From Antilocapra americana (Eukaryota; Chordata; Mammalia; Artiodactyla; Antilocapridae): DNA of 64,000 nucleotides. The stretch is taken from assembly GCA_007570785.1 (NCBI GenBank), contig ML664173.1, forward strand, positions 13,859,933-13,923,932. Reading direction: 5' to 3'. This document shows, piece by piece, positions 53,220 to 63,995 of this stretch (the stretch's first letter is position 1; the number at the start of each line of letters is the position of its first letter). A program made the position numbers and the translations under genes. The notes under the pieces were generated by a model. The model did not search any database and had not been told where the DNA came from. It saw only the letters and a list, made by a program, of their open reading frames with translations.

Positions 53220-53436
53220 TGCTAAGTCATTTCAGTCGTGTCTGACTCTCTGTGACCCCATGGACTGTAGCTCACCAGGCTTCTCTGTCTGTGGGATTCT
53301 CCAGGTAAGAATACTGGAGTGGGTTGCCACGCCCTCCTCCAGGGGATCTTCCCAACTCAGGGATTGAACCTGCATCTCTTACGCCTCCTGCATTAGCAGG
53401 CAGGTTCTTTATCACTGTTGCCACCTGGGAAGCCCC
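53220..53436 (-). mobile_element. Bov-tA SINE
   Basis: Full-length antisense copy: catttcagtcgtgtctgact, gtaagaatactggagtgggt, tcagggattgaacctgcatc, ending tgttgccacctgggaagccc (antisense of the variant head seen at 39036). Confidence 0.95.
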
Positions 53437-54039
53437 AGCAAGGTCTGGAGTCCTCGAAAAGTGAACTGCAACTACTGTTGTTTATTAGGTGACCCCAGAG
53501 CCCCTGCATTTTGGCTGCCTGTGAGGGATTTTCCTTCCCTTCCTTCCTCAGAGAGAGATGGTCACTAGCTCCCCACCTACTTCCCCCTAGTTGTGCAGAG
53601 CTCACAGCTGGGCTGAGCCCCAGGAGACCCCTCCCCTTGGGCAGTGGCGAGGATGAGCTTGTGGGAAGGCCCTGGCTCAAGCCATGGGGGCGGGAAGGAA
53701 GGTGAGGAGAGCAACGCCGTCTGGCTAGCTGGTGCCCCCCTCTCCCTCCCCTCGGACAGCTCCCCAGCCTGGGCAGCTCCCAGCTGTTTCTGCTTATCTG
53801 AAGCCAGGGAGGCTGGTTGCCTGGATACCAGGGCTCCTGATTAGCAGTTAGGGCCTTCTGGGGCAGGCAGAGCTGTGCATCTGCAGCCAGCTGGGCGTGG
53901 CATCCCCCCCCCTCCCCCCCGCTTGGCTGAACTAGCTCTTGGAAAGGTGGTGAAGGAGGATTCAGGCAGGGGATTGGGGGAGTGGGGCGCACTGAGGAAA
54001 AGACCCCCTTTGCCAGGAGTTGGCTCAAAGGGATGCTTT
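53437..54039. other. Unassigned unique sequence
   Basis: GC-rich, with C-runs at 53904-53920. The 211-codon minus frame (53393-54028) ends inside the SINE and is rejected. Confidence 0.45.
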
Positions 54040-54190
54040 ACAGTCAGAGAATCTGGGCCTTGCCACTTGCTGGCTGTGTGAGGTTCATGTTGGTCCCGTG
54101 AACCTCTCTCAGCCTGCTTCTCTGCTTCAAAGAGTGGTTTAAAGAGTAAATATGATGACTAGCTGAGTGCTCAGAGCATGGTGACCTTAA
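54040..54190 (+). repeat. MIR SINE
   Basis: gtcagagaatctgggccttg, cacttgctggctgtgtgagg, tgaacctctctcagcctgct and aagagtaaatatgatgacta follow MIR in order. Confidence 0.85.
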
Positions 54191-54944
54191 CACCTTGCCC
54201 CCACCTGCTACAGTCAGGCCCCTGTGGACCCTGTTGTCTGTCCATGTCCTCCAGGGAAGCCATGTGGGGTCCACGGGCTGTGGAGCCTGACAGGCCGTGG
54301 CCCAACCCTGCCTCCTCCTTTCGGTGGCCCCCCTCCCTTGTGTAGCTGGGGCCTGGGAGGCAGGCCCAGGGGTGGAGTAGAGAAGACTGGACCAGAGGGC
54401 TCTCCTGAAACCCACGCAGAGCAGGCCGTGGGTCTGGAAGAAAATCAGCAAATGGCTAAAAGGCCCCTGTGATCCTTGAGGTGTGTGTAGTCATCACAAA
54501 TGCTCTTTTGGACCCTCCTGTCTTAAGAAAAGGGCAGAGAAGGAACAGGGTGGCGGGGGCCAGGAGCGCACCATTTCCCTGGGGCCCGGCTCTCTCTCTG
54601 AATGGAGCAGGAGATGAGGCTGTGTCAGTAGCACTGGGGGTGGAACCCATGAATAATGCAGAGAGGAGCTTGGGGCTGCAAGGAAATGGTCACCAGCCCA
54701 TCAAAGCAGAGAGTGGGCCTCGAATACAAAGTGGAGGGGAGCCTGGCAGGGAGGGCTTGGTGCTGCCCTTGCGGGTCTGGGCTGAGATTCACTGTCCCTG
54801 CGTTGATCCTGGGGTTGCATGGACCTCTCCATGGCGCCTAGAGCAGCCTGGGGAGTGCGGACCCTGCCCGACTGCTGGCCAGGCCTTCCAGCTGGTTAGG
54901 GCAGGAGGCAGTCCCTAATCATCAGTACCTTCCCAAGCAGGGTA
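54191..54944. other. Unassigned sequence
   Basis: Unique GC-rich DNA. No feature. Confidence 0.45.
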
Positions 54945-55402
54945 GTTCAGTTCAGTCGTTCAGCTGTGTCCGACTCTTTGTGACCCCATGGACTGCAGCA
55001 CGCCAGGCCTCCCTGTCCATCACCACTTTCCAGAGTTAACTCAAACTCATGTCCATTGAGTCGGTGATGCCATCCAACCATCTCATCCTCTGTCATCCCC
55101 TTCTGCCTTCAATCTTTCCCAGCATCAGGGTCTTTTCCAATGAGTCGGTTCTTCCCATCAGATGGCCAAAGTATTGGAGTTTCAGCTTCAGCATCAGTCC
55201 TTCCAATGAATATTCAGGATTGATCTCCTTTAGGATGGACTAGCTGGATCTCCTTGCAGTCCAAGGGACTCTCAAGAGTCTTCTCCAACACACAGTTCAA
55301 AAGCATCAATTCTTTGGCACTCAGCTTTCTTTATAGTCCAACTCTCACATCCATACATGACACATGGAAAAACCAAAGCTTTGACTAGATGGACCTTTGT
55401 AG
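54945..55402 (-). mobile_element. Bov-B LINE, 3' part, antisense
   Basis: ttcagttcagtcgttcagct, tccattgagtcggtgatgcc, gtattggagtttcagcttca, agagtcttctccaacacaca, ending ctttgactagatggaccttt. The start shows the antisense ACTGA tail. Confidence 0.96.
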
Positions 55403-55773
55403 GCTTAGAAATAAACTTGCTCAGGCAAATTTCCAGAAGCTTGGGAACTGGGGAAACTCTAAGGGAGGGGTGTTGCTTAAGAGTCAAGAGAAGACAGTGA
55501 ACCCATCACTGGGGGTTTGGGTGGAGGAGACCCCCAGCTCTCCTCTATCTCGCTCTAGGCGGCCTCAGAGTTACACCTTTGGACTTTTTTTCTGAGTTCA
55601 GAGGAAACCTAAAAGGAGGATTAGAAGAGAACAGAGACAAGATCAGGTGTGAGTGAGCAAATCCAAGTCGCCAGTGGGCTATTACTGGCAACTGCAGGGT
55701 GGCTGGAAAACCTGGAGATGTGGATAATGGGATGGTGTCCTGCGAGATCAACAGACCGTTTATTCTGTACTCA
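55403..55773. other. Unassigned sequence
   Basis: Unique DNA. No feature. Confidence 0.4.
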
Positions 55774-55910
55774 AGGAAATGGCAACCCACTCCAGTACTC
55801 TTGCCTGGAAAATCGCATGGACGGAGGAGCGTGGTAGGTTACAGTCCGTGGGGTCGCAAAGAGTCGGGCATGACTGAGTGACTTCACTCACACTCACTCA
55901 CTCACTCACT
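55774..55910 (+). mobile_element. Bov-tA SINE, 3' half with (CACT)n tail
   Basis: aggaaatggcaacccactcc, gcctggaaaatcgcatggac, tccgtggggtcgcaaagagt, then tandem CACT units to 55910. The tRNA-like head is missing. Confidence 0.92.
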
Positions 55911-57109
55911 TCTGCCTCCAGCCTTGGTGGCCACACTGTGATCTGGGAGAGAGGGATGCATGCAGCGGGTAGTGAAGGGACTGTCAGAGGCGTCCAGGAC
56001 TAGAGGCTGGTGTGGCCGAGAGCTTTGCGGGGTTCGGGGATCGAAATGACCACTCTTGCTGACTGGCTCAGTTTGCCTGGTGGTGAGAGAGGCCTCAAAG
56101 GTGCCTGCCAGCTCCTGGCCTCGGCAACTGGGTGCTGGGGGTTGGGGATGGGGCCTCATATGCAGAAGAGAAGCCCCCTAGCTCGAGCTGGAAGGTGGCG
56201 GGAGGAATCTCCTTGAGATTCCTGTGAGACCACCAGCTGGCAGCTGGAAATCAGGTCAGGAGTTGGAGCGGGGCCTTACTGCTGTGATGGGCTCTCTGAG
56301 CGCTAGACCCGCAGGCCTGCTCCTGCACACTCCCACCCCACCCGGCAGTCCACAGGGAGAAAGGGGTCAGGTGAGGCTCTGTTAACGTCCTTCTGGCCGG
56401 AGCCTGGGGCTCTGGGTAATTCTGTTCAAAGCTCAGGGCACCCTGAGGCCCGCCTTCCCTCTGCTAGCTGTCGGGCCCTGGAGCAGCCCCGTTAGGCTCT
56501 TCCCCCTGGGCGACATCTCAGGAGAAAGGCTTCCTCCCTCACCACCTCGTTCTCTGCCAGCGAAGTACCCCGAGGGGCTCGCGTGCCCTGGCAAGCACCT
56601 GGCAAGGGGTGCCCTGGGGTGTTGCCCTGCAGTGGTGGAGGTTGAGTGCAAGCCTCCCCCTCCAGGGGGTGAGTGTTTATGCTGTCAGTTGCCTCCCAGC
56701 ACTCCCTCCCCAAGGGCTGCTGGGCCTTCTCTCTCCAACTTCCTGCGCACAACTGCACTAGGAAGGGGTTTCCCGTGAGTCTCCAGACGGCATGTATGTG
56801 CAAGCAATCCAATCATGGGGCCTGCAGCAGCCTCCAGGGAGGGATAGCCCATGAGTGGCCCAAGCAAGGGAAGAATGGAAGAAGATCAGCTAAAATTGGA
56901 GGGGTGGGGTCTTACGCAGGTTGGGGAGGCCCAGAAGGCCAGGAAAGGCTGCAGAAGAGCAGGGCGCTGGAGGGGAAGAAACTCTGGGGCTGGCAGGAGA
57001 CGGAGGGTCCCGGTGAGCTGGTGAAGACTGGTGGGTTTTCAAGTCAAGTGGGAAACAGAGGAAGACAGATCAAGGCCCTGCTGGCAGAGTCTGTTTCTTC
57101 CTGTGTGCT
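55911..57109. other. Unassigned sequence
   Basis: GC-rich unique DNA. The 308-codon plus frame 56673-57599 reads through a microsatellite and an antisense SINE, so it is rejected as a gene. Confidence 0.45.
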
Positions 57110-57205
57110 TCGTTCATGTCCACATCCCTGCTGTGTTCCAGGGAACATTCCAAAGATGCAGAGACAGGACACAGTCCTGGTCCTGGAGCAGCTCCCCAGC
57201 TGTGA
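57110..57205 (+). repeat. LINE L2-like fragment
   Basis: ccctgctgtgttccagggaa, caaagatgcagagacaggac and acagtcctggtcctggagca resemble the L2 3' start. Tentative. Confidence 0.4.
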
Positions 57206-57292
57206 GGGGCAGAGACTCGGCAGGGTCCTGGGAGTCAGGGCCCAGAAGAGGCTAGAAGGCCGGGAGGGCGGGGGCAGTGTGTCCTGGAGATG

Positions 57293-57322
57293 GTGTGTGT
57301 TTGTGTGTGTGTGTGTGTGTGT
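57293..57322 (+). repeat. (TG)n microsatellite at SINE tail
   Basis: About 30 bp of TG with one TTTG interruption, placed at the (antisense) 3' end of the Bov-tA that follows. Confidence 0.95.
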
Positions 57323-57515
57323 GCTCAGTCGCTCCATTGTGTCTGACTCTGCCACCCCGTGGACTGTAGTCTGCCACGCTGCTGTGCCCATGGAATTTTC
57401 CAGGCAAGAAGACTGGAGTGGGGTGCCATTTCCTACTCCAGGGATTGAACACGAATCTCTTGTGTGTCCTGCATTGCAGGCAGATTCTTTACCACTAGCA
57501 CCACCTGGGAAGCCC
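57323..57515 (-). mobile_element. Bov-tA SINE with target-site duplication
   Basis: Antisense copy: tgctcagtcgctccattgtg, aggcaagaagactggagtgg, ggattgaacacgaatctctt, ending ctagcaccacctgggaagcc. The 13-bp repeat CCTGGAGATGGTG lies at 57283-57295 and 57516-57528, so the TG run belongs to the insertion. Confidence 0.95.
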
Positions 57516-57528
57516 CCTGGAGATGGTG

Positions 57529-57954
57529 GACCTGACTTAATCTACTTGGAGGGAGAAGTAGCGGACGTCTGGGGAGAGGAGCAGTGGTATGAAGGCTGAG
57601 AGGCAGGAAAGAGCTTGGTGCTTCTCAAGAGCCACAGTTAGGTCGCAGCACAGCTTAAGAACAATTTATGTTTGTGTGTGTGTACAAGGGTGTGTGCGTG
57701 TGCACCGACATGCACAGGACTGCGAGAGTAGAGTTGGGGGCACAGTAGGTTAGAGCCACCTCGCCAAAGGTCCTGTGTTCTCCCCTGGAAATTTCTGTAC
57801 CTCGACTTGGAGGTGGAACACATTTCGATGATGCAGAATGACTTGGTAAGATCTGTGTCTCCGGAGCTGGAAGCAGCTGGCTCGGGAGCGGCCACAGTGA
57901 CCCCTGTTTGAGAGGACTGAGGCCTGACACGATTCTCACACTTCTGTGGCCTTG
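57529..57954. other. Unassigned sequence
   Basis: Unique DNA with a short TG-rich stretch near 57667-57700. No gene. Confidence 0.4.
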
Positions 57955-58150
57955 TGTGTGCCAGGCATTGCTCTTCTCTTTGCAAAGAGGCATTCACTTG
58001 ATCATCGCGACAATCCTGTGAAGTAGGATTCCGTTATCCCCACTTTGCAGGCCAGGTAAGTGAGGTTCAGGGGAGTGAAGTAACATTCTCAAGTTACCGT
58101 ATGGAAGCAAGGACGCCAGGACTCAGTCTGGTCCCAGAGTCGATGCTGAC
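57955..58150 (+). repeat. MIR SINE
   Basis: tgtgccaggcattgctcttc, cgacaatcctgtgaagtagg, ccccactttgcaggccaggt and ggagtgaagtaacattctca are in MIR order. Confidence 0.85.
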
Positions 58151-58294
58151 TGGAAAGGGCCCGGCTGTCAGGATGGTGAATTGGGATGGACTGAAAGGAT
58201 GTTAAGGAAGGAGAACCGGGCTGACTGGAAAGCTTTTGAGGGTTGTGGGAGTAAGGGAGAGAGAAATCAAAGATGAGGGTGAGGGAGTCACATA
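58151..58294. other. Short unassigned spacer
   Basis: Unique DNA between the MIR and the LTR. Confidence 0.4.
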
Positions 58295-58722
58295 GTGTCC
58301 CCCGCCCAAAAGTCATATGTACCAGGAACCTGGAAATGTGACCTTATTTAGAAATAGGGTCTTTGCAGATATAATGAAGTTAAAACGAGGTCATACTGGA
58401 ATAGTGTGGGCCCTAGGGCCAAAGACTAGTATCCTTATAAGAAGGAACTATGGGCCCAGGTACAGAGAGACCTACAGGGAAAGCCATGTGATGATGGAAG
58501 CAGAAACTGGTGGAATCCGTCTACAAGGAATGCCAAGGATTGCCAGCAACCATCAGAAGCTGGAAGGAACAAGCTGTTTTCCTCAAAAAACCTTCAGAGC
58601 ACAGCCCTGCTGACACCTTGATTTCAGACGTCTAGCCCCCAATACCGTGAGAGGATAAATGTCTGTTGCTTTAAGTCACCTAGTTTGTGGTAATTTATCA
58701 CGGCAGCTTTAGGAAACAAATA
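58295..58722 (+). mobile_element. MLT1-type LTR (ERVL-MaLR)
   Basis: aaatgtgaccttatttagaa, agggtctttgcagatataat, gtatccttataagaaggaac, ctgctgacaccttgatttca, ataaatgtctgttgctttaa and ttatcacggcagctttagga follow the MLT1 consensus in order, nearly full length. Non-autonomous, without coding content. Confidence 0.9.
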
Positions 58723-59269
58723 ATCTCTCCCACTTCAAAGGAACCGAGAGGAGGATGCTAACATATCGAACGTGGTCCGGTAACACTCAGCATAGAGGGA
58801 AAAGGCAGGCATGACCCTCTGGGTGAGCCTTAAAAGAAGAATGTTTCACCGGTCTGGAAACGAGATTCTGACCGTGGAACCGTGACAGGTTCTGATGAGA
58901 AGGAGAAGGGGAGGAGCCTGAGAGACGGAGTGCATCATCGATGAGCTCAGACTGAGAAGGACACGTTCAAAGCTGGAGGAAGGGCACAGAACCAAGGGCA
59001 AGAAGAAAGGCGCGTCTGAGATGGCAAGAATAGCAGCCGTCCCGCCGCACCCCGCCTGGGGCTGAGGCTTGCAGAAAGGGCCAAGGGCAAGACAGCGTTT
59101 CAGAAGATTGGAGAGGGGAGAGGGAAAGAAAGGAGCTTGAAAAGTTTGGCTAGAATCAGGAAAACCTGCTTGGGGTGAGGGCTAGTTTAGCTTTCATGGA
59201 TGACAGATATACCCAGATGCTATTTGTGGTTGATCTTCTCTGTAAGGAGAAAGGAATAAGAAGCACAGC
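58723..59269. other. Unassigned sequence
   Basis: Purine-rich, with several CpGs around 58990-59070. No repeat family or gene recognised. Confidence 0.4.
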
Positions 59270-59292
59270 TTTTTTTTTTTTTTTTTTTTTTT
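59270..59292 (+). repeat. Poly(T) tract, 23 bp
   Basis: Uninterrupted T run. On the minus strand this is an A-tail, but no retroposon body is recognised to its right. Confidence 0.95.
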
Positions 59293-62057
59293 AATGAAAA
59301 GCACAAATATTAGTGAGAGAAAATTGGAACCCGGGACTGGGGAGAGGACATAGCTGTAAGAAGATGAGATTCCCATCACAGGAGGCATTCAAGCAGAGGG
59401 TAGAGGAACTTCTCATCAGGGGTGTGGTAGAGGTGATTTCTCTGAGACTTTATAGAGCGGACACAATTCATTGCCCGGCCTTCTGACCCTTGGTCCCCCT
59501 CCCAGCCGCACACCACAGTGAAGGGAAGCCTGATGGTACCCTAGAGGTGCTCTTGCTGGCTTGGCTTTGGTGAGGAGGCAGTATAGAATGACAGCATCGC
59601 TTTCAGAGCCTTGGCTCAAACTGGGTACTTCTGGGCAAATCGGAACCTTGTGATATGGCAGTTTTCTTGCTGTGAAGCCTTCGTGACCTTAACCGTACAA
59701 CTCGGATGATAGGTTTTTTTTTAAATCTCCAAGCCCTGAATGCAACCCCTGTCATGAAAACTCCCGAGCCTCCTGCATTTCGTGCCCCTCCCCAGCCCCT
59801 GACCCTCCGCGCCTCCCAGTCTGTTCTTGGTGGCCTTAGGCCTCACCGAGAAGCACAGAGGAGCGAGGCAAGGACCTCTCTGCTGGGCGGTGGGGACAGC
59901 CAGACCCCGATTTCCCTCCGCCTCTGCCTTTCCTCTTTGTTCTCCTCTGGTCCCCCTCTCTGCCGTTAAGGCTGGCAGGATTAGCTGACAGACGGACTGT
60001 TGTCTGTCTGTCCATTCAGTGGGGGAATGGACACTCACATGATCCGTCAGGCTCCCGCACCCCCCACCCACCCACCCACCATCACGGATTTCCAAGGTGC
60101 TCGAGGTCTGCTCCCTGTGTGCTGGCTGCAGGTGGAGAGGGGAGGAGACGGAAATGGGGTCGCCCTTGGCTGAAGGGCAAGACTCTGCAGGACATTTTCT
60201 TTGACCTTGAGAAGTCCTTCCGCCAGCCCTGCCTCTCTGGAGACCCAGACGGGGTTAGGGTAGGGGTGCTCTGGAACTTACCCCATCGGTGGGCTGCTCG
60301 CGCACATTCTCTAGCCCAGCTGAGCCCAATTCTCGGTCTGAGAGACAGGGTAGGGGGTGGACAGGGGCCGTGGGGAAGGGGTGCCAGCGCCCAGCCTCCT
60401 GCCCGGGCTGCCGCTGTGGGCCCTGGGCCCTGCAGCCCCTGCTGCAGTCACCTTGATACCCGCAGTTGTCAGAGTCTCGCCCGGGCCGCCCTGCCCGGGG
60501 CTGACCGCCTTTCTCCCCTGCTCTGACTTTAGATCCCGGGCATCTCATGTTGGGCTGCGGTGGAGCACCGTCTCACCTCTCTGGCCCCAGCGTGTGATGC
60601 AAGAGGCCAGGTAGTCATTCGGCCGCCTGCTCCAGCCTTTCGGGAGAAGAGCCTCCAGTCTCTAGCCTCTTTCGAGTACCTTTCCCTTTTTTTCTTCAAG
60701 ATCAAACAAATAAACCTGTTGTTTATTTTTTTTATATATATACTTAACACCTGATGTCTGCAGAAAAGAAGTGGAAAGGGTGTCTAATAAGAGTCACCTC
60801 CTAAAAAAGTCACTAGAAGCATTTTGGTGGGTACGATGTTTTCCGTCTTCCCCAGACGCTGAGAATTCATCCGAGACAAGTCAGGCAGGTCCCCCATGCT
60901 TTAATAGCACACATGTCAGTGGGGAAAATGACACGTAATCTATGTGACATCTACTGACGAGCAAGACAGCTCCCTCTCCCTCTGCCTCCATCTATCCTGC
61001 CATTGATTTCCTCCCCAGAAGCCTTCCTTTGGTTTCACACATCTACTCTGTGGCAGGAAGAGGCTTTTGTGTGTAACTCGAGGTGCCGGACACATGTCTG
61101 GTGTGGGCTGCGTTCTGGGGGGGGGGAGAAGGCAGCCGCCACCTTGTCGGAGGCAGGATGCTCAGGGCTCCCTGTCTGGAGCGCTCAAAGCTGCTTGTGC
61201 ACCATGCTGCCTGGGATCAAGATGGCTGTTCCGCGGAGCGTGGAAGGAGGGGCCCCTTGCAGATGCACCCTTGGGCCCAGTCACAGCGACAGCCCAGCCA
61301 GGGACCAGGACCCAAATGACTCCCAAGGTGCCAGTTGCCAGGGTGGGGAGGGCTCCGTTGCTCTTTCTTGCCTCCCAAGTGGTGTGAAGGGGAAGGAGGG
61401 GTGGTGAGGTGATGAGGAAGGCAGGGAAACTGAGAGGGGAGGGGAGGAGAACCAGCCTCATTTCTATAGCAACCACACATGTGAGCCAGCTGCTGTCACC
61501 ATGGAAACAAAGGGGAGCCTGCTCAGAGGCTGCGCGCTCTCAGGGGAGACACAATTTTTGACAAAAAAAAAATACCCTTTGATAAAAATAAAGAAAAAAA
61601 TAATGAAAGCCACCCTCTCTGGGATTTGGGGGCCCTCCCGAATAAGGTGACAAAGGAAAAGAGGGGGGCTGGGCTGTGGGGAGAAGGCTGCAGCCTGGTA
61701 CTTCTGCCAGCTGCAGAGAGTTGCCGAGTCAGTGTTTTCGAGCCAAGGGGGGCTTGGAGAGCACCCCACTTGATGGATGAGGGAGGGAGGTCGAGGGAGG
61801 GAGGCAGGAGGCTCCCTCAGGGTCCCAGGGCAAGAGGGAGCTGCTCAGGGAAACCCAGGGGTTCTGGGGAGAAGGGGAGAGACAAGAAGGTTCTAGCTGG
61901 TGGCTGACTGTAGCCTGGGCGGGGTTCCTCTTGAGCCAGTGTGTGGAGATGGGGCAGCGGAAGAGAGACACAAATGGCCAAATTTAAGCCCCTTTCCCTA
62001 GAGTAGGGGGGTGGCAGGCATTTTGGCCTCTTTCTTCTCCCTCTACTCCATCCCCTC
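59293..62057. other. Repeat-poor unique block
   Basis: 2.8 kb without recognised interspersed repeats, GC-rich in 59750-60660. Frames up to 135 codons on both strands match no family. A tandem (CCCA)n stretch lies at 60061-60079 and an A-run block at 61561-61605. An X-box-like palindrome lies at 61495. Confidence 0.45.
61495..61508 (+). promoter_or_regulatory. RFX X-box-like palindrome
   Basis: GTCACCATGGAAAC, one mismatch to GTNRCC-AT-RGYAAC, in unique DNA. A half-site-like TAGCAACC lies 25 bp upstream. Confidence 0.35.
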
Positions 62058-62253
62058 CCTGGTGGCTCAGTGGTAAAGAATCCACCTGCCAACACAGGAG
62101 ATTTGTTTGAGTTCTATCCCTCAGTCAGGAAGATCCACTGGAGAGGGAATGGCAACCCACTCCAGTGTTCTTGCCTGGAAAGTCCCATGGACAGAGGAGC
62201 CTGCTGGGGCTACGGTCCATGGGGTCACAAAGAGTCGGACACAACTGAGCAAC

Positions 62254-62254
<1 letters not shown>
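62058..62254 (+). mobile_element. Bov-tA SINE
   Basis: Sense copy: ccctggtggctcagtggtaa, aatggcaacccactccagtg, tccatggggtcacaaagagt, ending cacaactgagcaactaca, running into a CA/CG tail. Confidence 0.95.

Positions 62255-62302
<48 letters not shown>
62255..62302 (+). repeat. (CA)n-(CG)n-(CA)n microsatellite at SINE tail
   Basis: acac, then cgcgcgcg (62262-62269), then about 32 bp of AC. Alternating purine-pyrimidine. Confidence 0.97.
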
Positions 62303-62303
<1 letters not shown>

Positions 62304-62799
62304 ACACTGCTGCTAAGCTCAGCTTTCCAGGGTTTTGGCTGTCTCTCAGGAGACCAAGCCCAGATGAGTCCCCACCAGCAGGGCTGGAGAGAACTTGCCA
62401 GCCAGAGCCCACAAGGGAGCCTCCTAGTCTAAAGACAGGAGGGGAGGAAGGGTAGAAACGCCCAGAGAAGGATGAGCTGGCTTCTCCAGGGAAAGCCTCA
62501 CTCAACCTAAAGCATCAGCACGATGGAGGCAGGGCAGCCAGGCGACATCACGGGGGTGCTTGGTTCTAGACTAGATATTTGGCCACGCTCTTGGTAAGGG
62601 GTCACGTCCAGAGGCGATCAATCAAGGCACAGTTATTACAGGAAGGTGAGGGCTAAAACAAAACAACAACAATCAAGGTTTAATACAAGGGTTTCTGAAC
62701 TGCCGGTTCCTTGCAGTACAGCCCGGCCCCCAGCCACAGAGAGAGGCAAACGGAGGGGTTCTGAGTGCCCTCCCAGTTCACCGGGAGCTTCTCTGCTCC
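62303..62799. other. Unassigned sequence
   Basis: Unique DNA. No feature. Confidence 0.4.
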
Positions 62800-62990
62800 T
62801 CTCTTTTATGTTTTTTTTTTTCTTTCTCTCACATAGCGCTTTCCCAAATGTCATCTCATGTGCTCCCCTCTGAGAACACAAGAGAAGTGGATGTGCCCAA
62901 ACCCACTGTAAAGTGGAGGACAGCCTCAGAGAGGGCAAGCCCCTTGCCCAAGGTCACGCAGCGGAGCTAGAGTTCGGACCCCCAGCTCCA
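62800..62990 (+). repeat. MIR SINE
   Basis: aatgtcatctcatgtgctcc, aaagtggaggacagcctcag, agggcaagccccttgcccaa and ggtcacgcagcggagctaga keep MIR order. Confidence 0.82.
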
Positions 62991-63783
62991 GAACCAGACG
63001 CTGAAGACCTGTTTCACAGGAAAGGGACGATGAGACGTGACTGAAGGCGCCCTCCTACTCAGGCTCTCCTCGACCTCTCCCTGAAGAGGACGGAGGTGAG
63101 AGAGCACGTGATCCACGGTGGCAGCCTGGGATGGCCTAGGTCAAGGACACAACAGCCGGAAGTGATCTTGCTGCCTCTTGCCCTGGAGGTCGCTCCCCTG
63201 TCTCCTTGGGGCTTTGTGGGTCTCAGCCCGGGGTGTGGGGACCCCTGGGAGGGAGAGGTGAAGGCCTAAGGGGTGTCAGGGCCTGGGAGAGTGGGACTAT
63301 GCCCTCACCTTCCAGGAGTGCCTCTTGCCTGCTTGTCAGCTGCCCTTCATGGCTTCCCCACACACCCCCCACCCCACTCCTCAGCCTCCAAGGCAGAGAC
63401 CACGTGGGTGAGTTGCCATGGAAACTGCGGAGTTCTCTTTGAAAGCCAGGAGGTGGAATGGGAGCTGGCTGGGGGAAGGGTCCCGGCTAGGGACTGAGGT
63501 GGGGCAGCCACACCTGTTTGGCCTCTGCTCTCCGGGGCTCAGCCCTGCTCACCAGAATCCATCTGTTTTCAGCTTTCACCGAGAGCTCTTTCCCATAGAT
63601 GACCCGCCTCCGGTCCCACAGCCGCTGCCCTCTTTCCCCACACCCGTCTGAGTCCCATCCTGATTCCCCAGAAAAGAGGGAGCCGATTATCCCGGTTATA
63701 CAACACGGGGTGGCAAAAACCCAAGAGACCATTTTTGCCATACAAGGGGCGGGAACGGAACCTCAGGGATTATCAGGATTAAA
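62991..63783. other. Unassigned sequence
   Basis: GC-rich unique DNA. Contains an X-box-like palindrome (63412) and an inverted repeat TGGCAAAAA/TTTTTGCCA (63711-63740). No gene supported. Confidence 0.45.
63412..63425 (+). promoter_or_regulatory. RFX X-box-like palindrome
   Basis: GTTGCCATGGAAAC, one mismatch to the X-box consensus and near-palindromic. Confidence 0.4.
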
Positions 63784-63839
63784 GGATGTGTGGTGTGTGT
63801 GTGTGTGTGGATGTGTGGTGTGTGTGTGTGTGGATGTGT

Positions 63840-63875
<36 letters not shown>

Positions 63876-63881
63876 GGAGGC

Positions 63882-63930
<49 letters not shown>

Positions 63931-63940
63931 NNNNNNNNNN

Positions 63941-63995
<55 letters not shown>
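63784..63995 (+). repeat. Compound TG microsatellite with assembly gap
   Basis: Three GGATGTGTGG-headed units at 63784, 63809 and 63832, then long TG runs broken once by gaaggaggcccg (63873-63884). Ten N at 63931-63940 mark an assembly gap, so the true length is unknown. Confidence 0.97.

Noticed and set aside
53765..53800. CAGCTG followed by TTATCT, considered as a GATA/E-box composite site
   Set aside because: Orientation and spacing do not fit the usual composite arrangement.
53393..54028. 211-codon minus-strand open frame
   Set aside because: Ends inside a Bov-tA SINE. No domain.
56673..57599. 308-codon plus-strand open frame
   Set aside because: It runs through a TG microsatellite and an antisense Bov-tA SINE, so the frame is accidental.
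61563..61605. A-rich block considered as a retroposon tail
   Set aside because: No retroposon body lies upstream and no target duplication is visible.
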